DNA from: Labilibacter sediminis
Lineage (GTDB): Bacteria; Bacteroidota; Bacteroidia; Bacteroidales; Marinilabiliaceae
Assembly: GCF_005877885.1 (NCBI RefSeq)
Contig: NZ_VCHY01000023.1
Coordinates: forward strand, 45,387-109,386
DNA length: 64,000 nt
Reading direction: 5' to 3'
The notes beneath the pieces were generated by a model that saw only the letters and a list, made by a program, of their open reading frames with translations, did not search any database and had not been told where the DNA came from. This document shows, piece by piece, positions 63,951-64,000 of this stretch (positions within the stretch are counted from its first letter, which is position 1; the number at the start of each line of letters is the position of its first letter). A program made the translations under genes and the position numbers.

Positions 63951-64000
63951 GTTATTAAAAATTAAATAAACATGGCTCATTAAGCCTATTACGTTCTTTG

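Noticed and set aside
1..64000. CRISPR arrays, tRNA, rRNA, riboswitches
   Set aside because: No regularly spaced repeats, tRNA-like cloverleaf or rRNA stretch was noticed on either strand while reading; a dedicated search was not possible.

Overview
The window is AT-rich bacterial DNA with the hallmarks of a marine, polysaccharide-degrading member of the Bacteroidota. It carries a SusC/SusD pair, a hybrid two-component regulator, many sulfatases and fucosidases, and at least nine proteins ending in a type IX secretion (T9SS) sorting domain. The mix of T9SS and chemoreceptor genes would fit a Marinilabiliales- or Cytophaga-like genus, but I cannot name the organism. Most of the window reads as one large locus for sulfated, fucose-containing polysaccharide (fucoidan-like glycans from brown algae or echinoderms). 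It holds seven S1-type sulfatases, three GH29 alpha-L-fucosidases, a GH141-like beta-helix enzyme, a second secreted beta-helix protein, a probable GH117-like beta-propeller hydrolase, and several secreted carbohydrate-binding-module-like proteins.

Layout. 1-9258 (minus strand): a sulfatase cut by the window edge, a secreted endonuclease/exonuclease/phosphatase-fold protein, two GH29 fucosidases, a GH141-like protein and a lipoprotein sulfatase. 9259-10297: a long AT-rich divergent intergenic region. 10298-20025 (plus): four larger secreted proteins (LVIVD propeller, YwqK/TonB-C protein, lysyl-endopeptidase-like protease, BNR/VPS10-like propeller) and one small lipoprotein, with no evident link to glycans. 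20131-25447 (plus): SusC, SusD and a Calx-beta surface lipoprotein, ended by a good terminator. 25618-29156 (minus): two sulfatases flanking a small helical secreted protein. 29540-38035: a sensory island of chemoreceptor, PstS-like binding protein, porin, three response regulators and two histidine kinases. 38094-45936 (minus): a secreted CBM-like protein, three sulfatases and a third GH29. 46040-53165 (minus): a kinase-less transmembrane AraC regulator and a canonical hybrid two-component system. 53678-61472 (plus): secreted CBM-like proteins, the T9SS beta-helix protein, the GH117-like hydrolase and two more small helical proteins. 61743-63950: a decayed gene and an IS4-type insertion sequence, which may mark the edge of the locus.

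How the parts may work together (inference). The T9SS-borne beta-helix protein, the T9SS-borne sulfatase and the CBM proteins would act outside the cell or on its surface. SusC/SusD would import sulfated oligosaccharides. Periplasmic or lipid-anchored sulfatases and fucosidases would then desulfate and trim them. The hybrid regulator and its kinase-less neighbour would sense released oligosaccharides in the periplasm. No endo-fucanase of a family I recognise (for example GH107 or GH168) and no sulfatase-maturing enzyme is visible here. No tRNA, rRNA or CRISPR array was seen.
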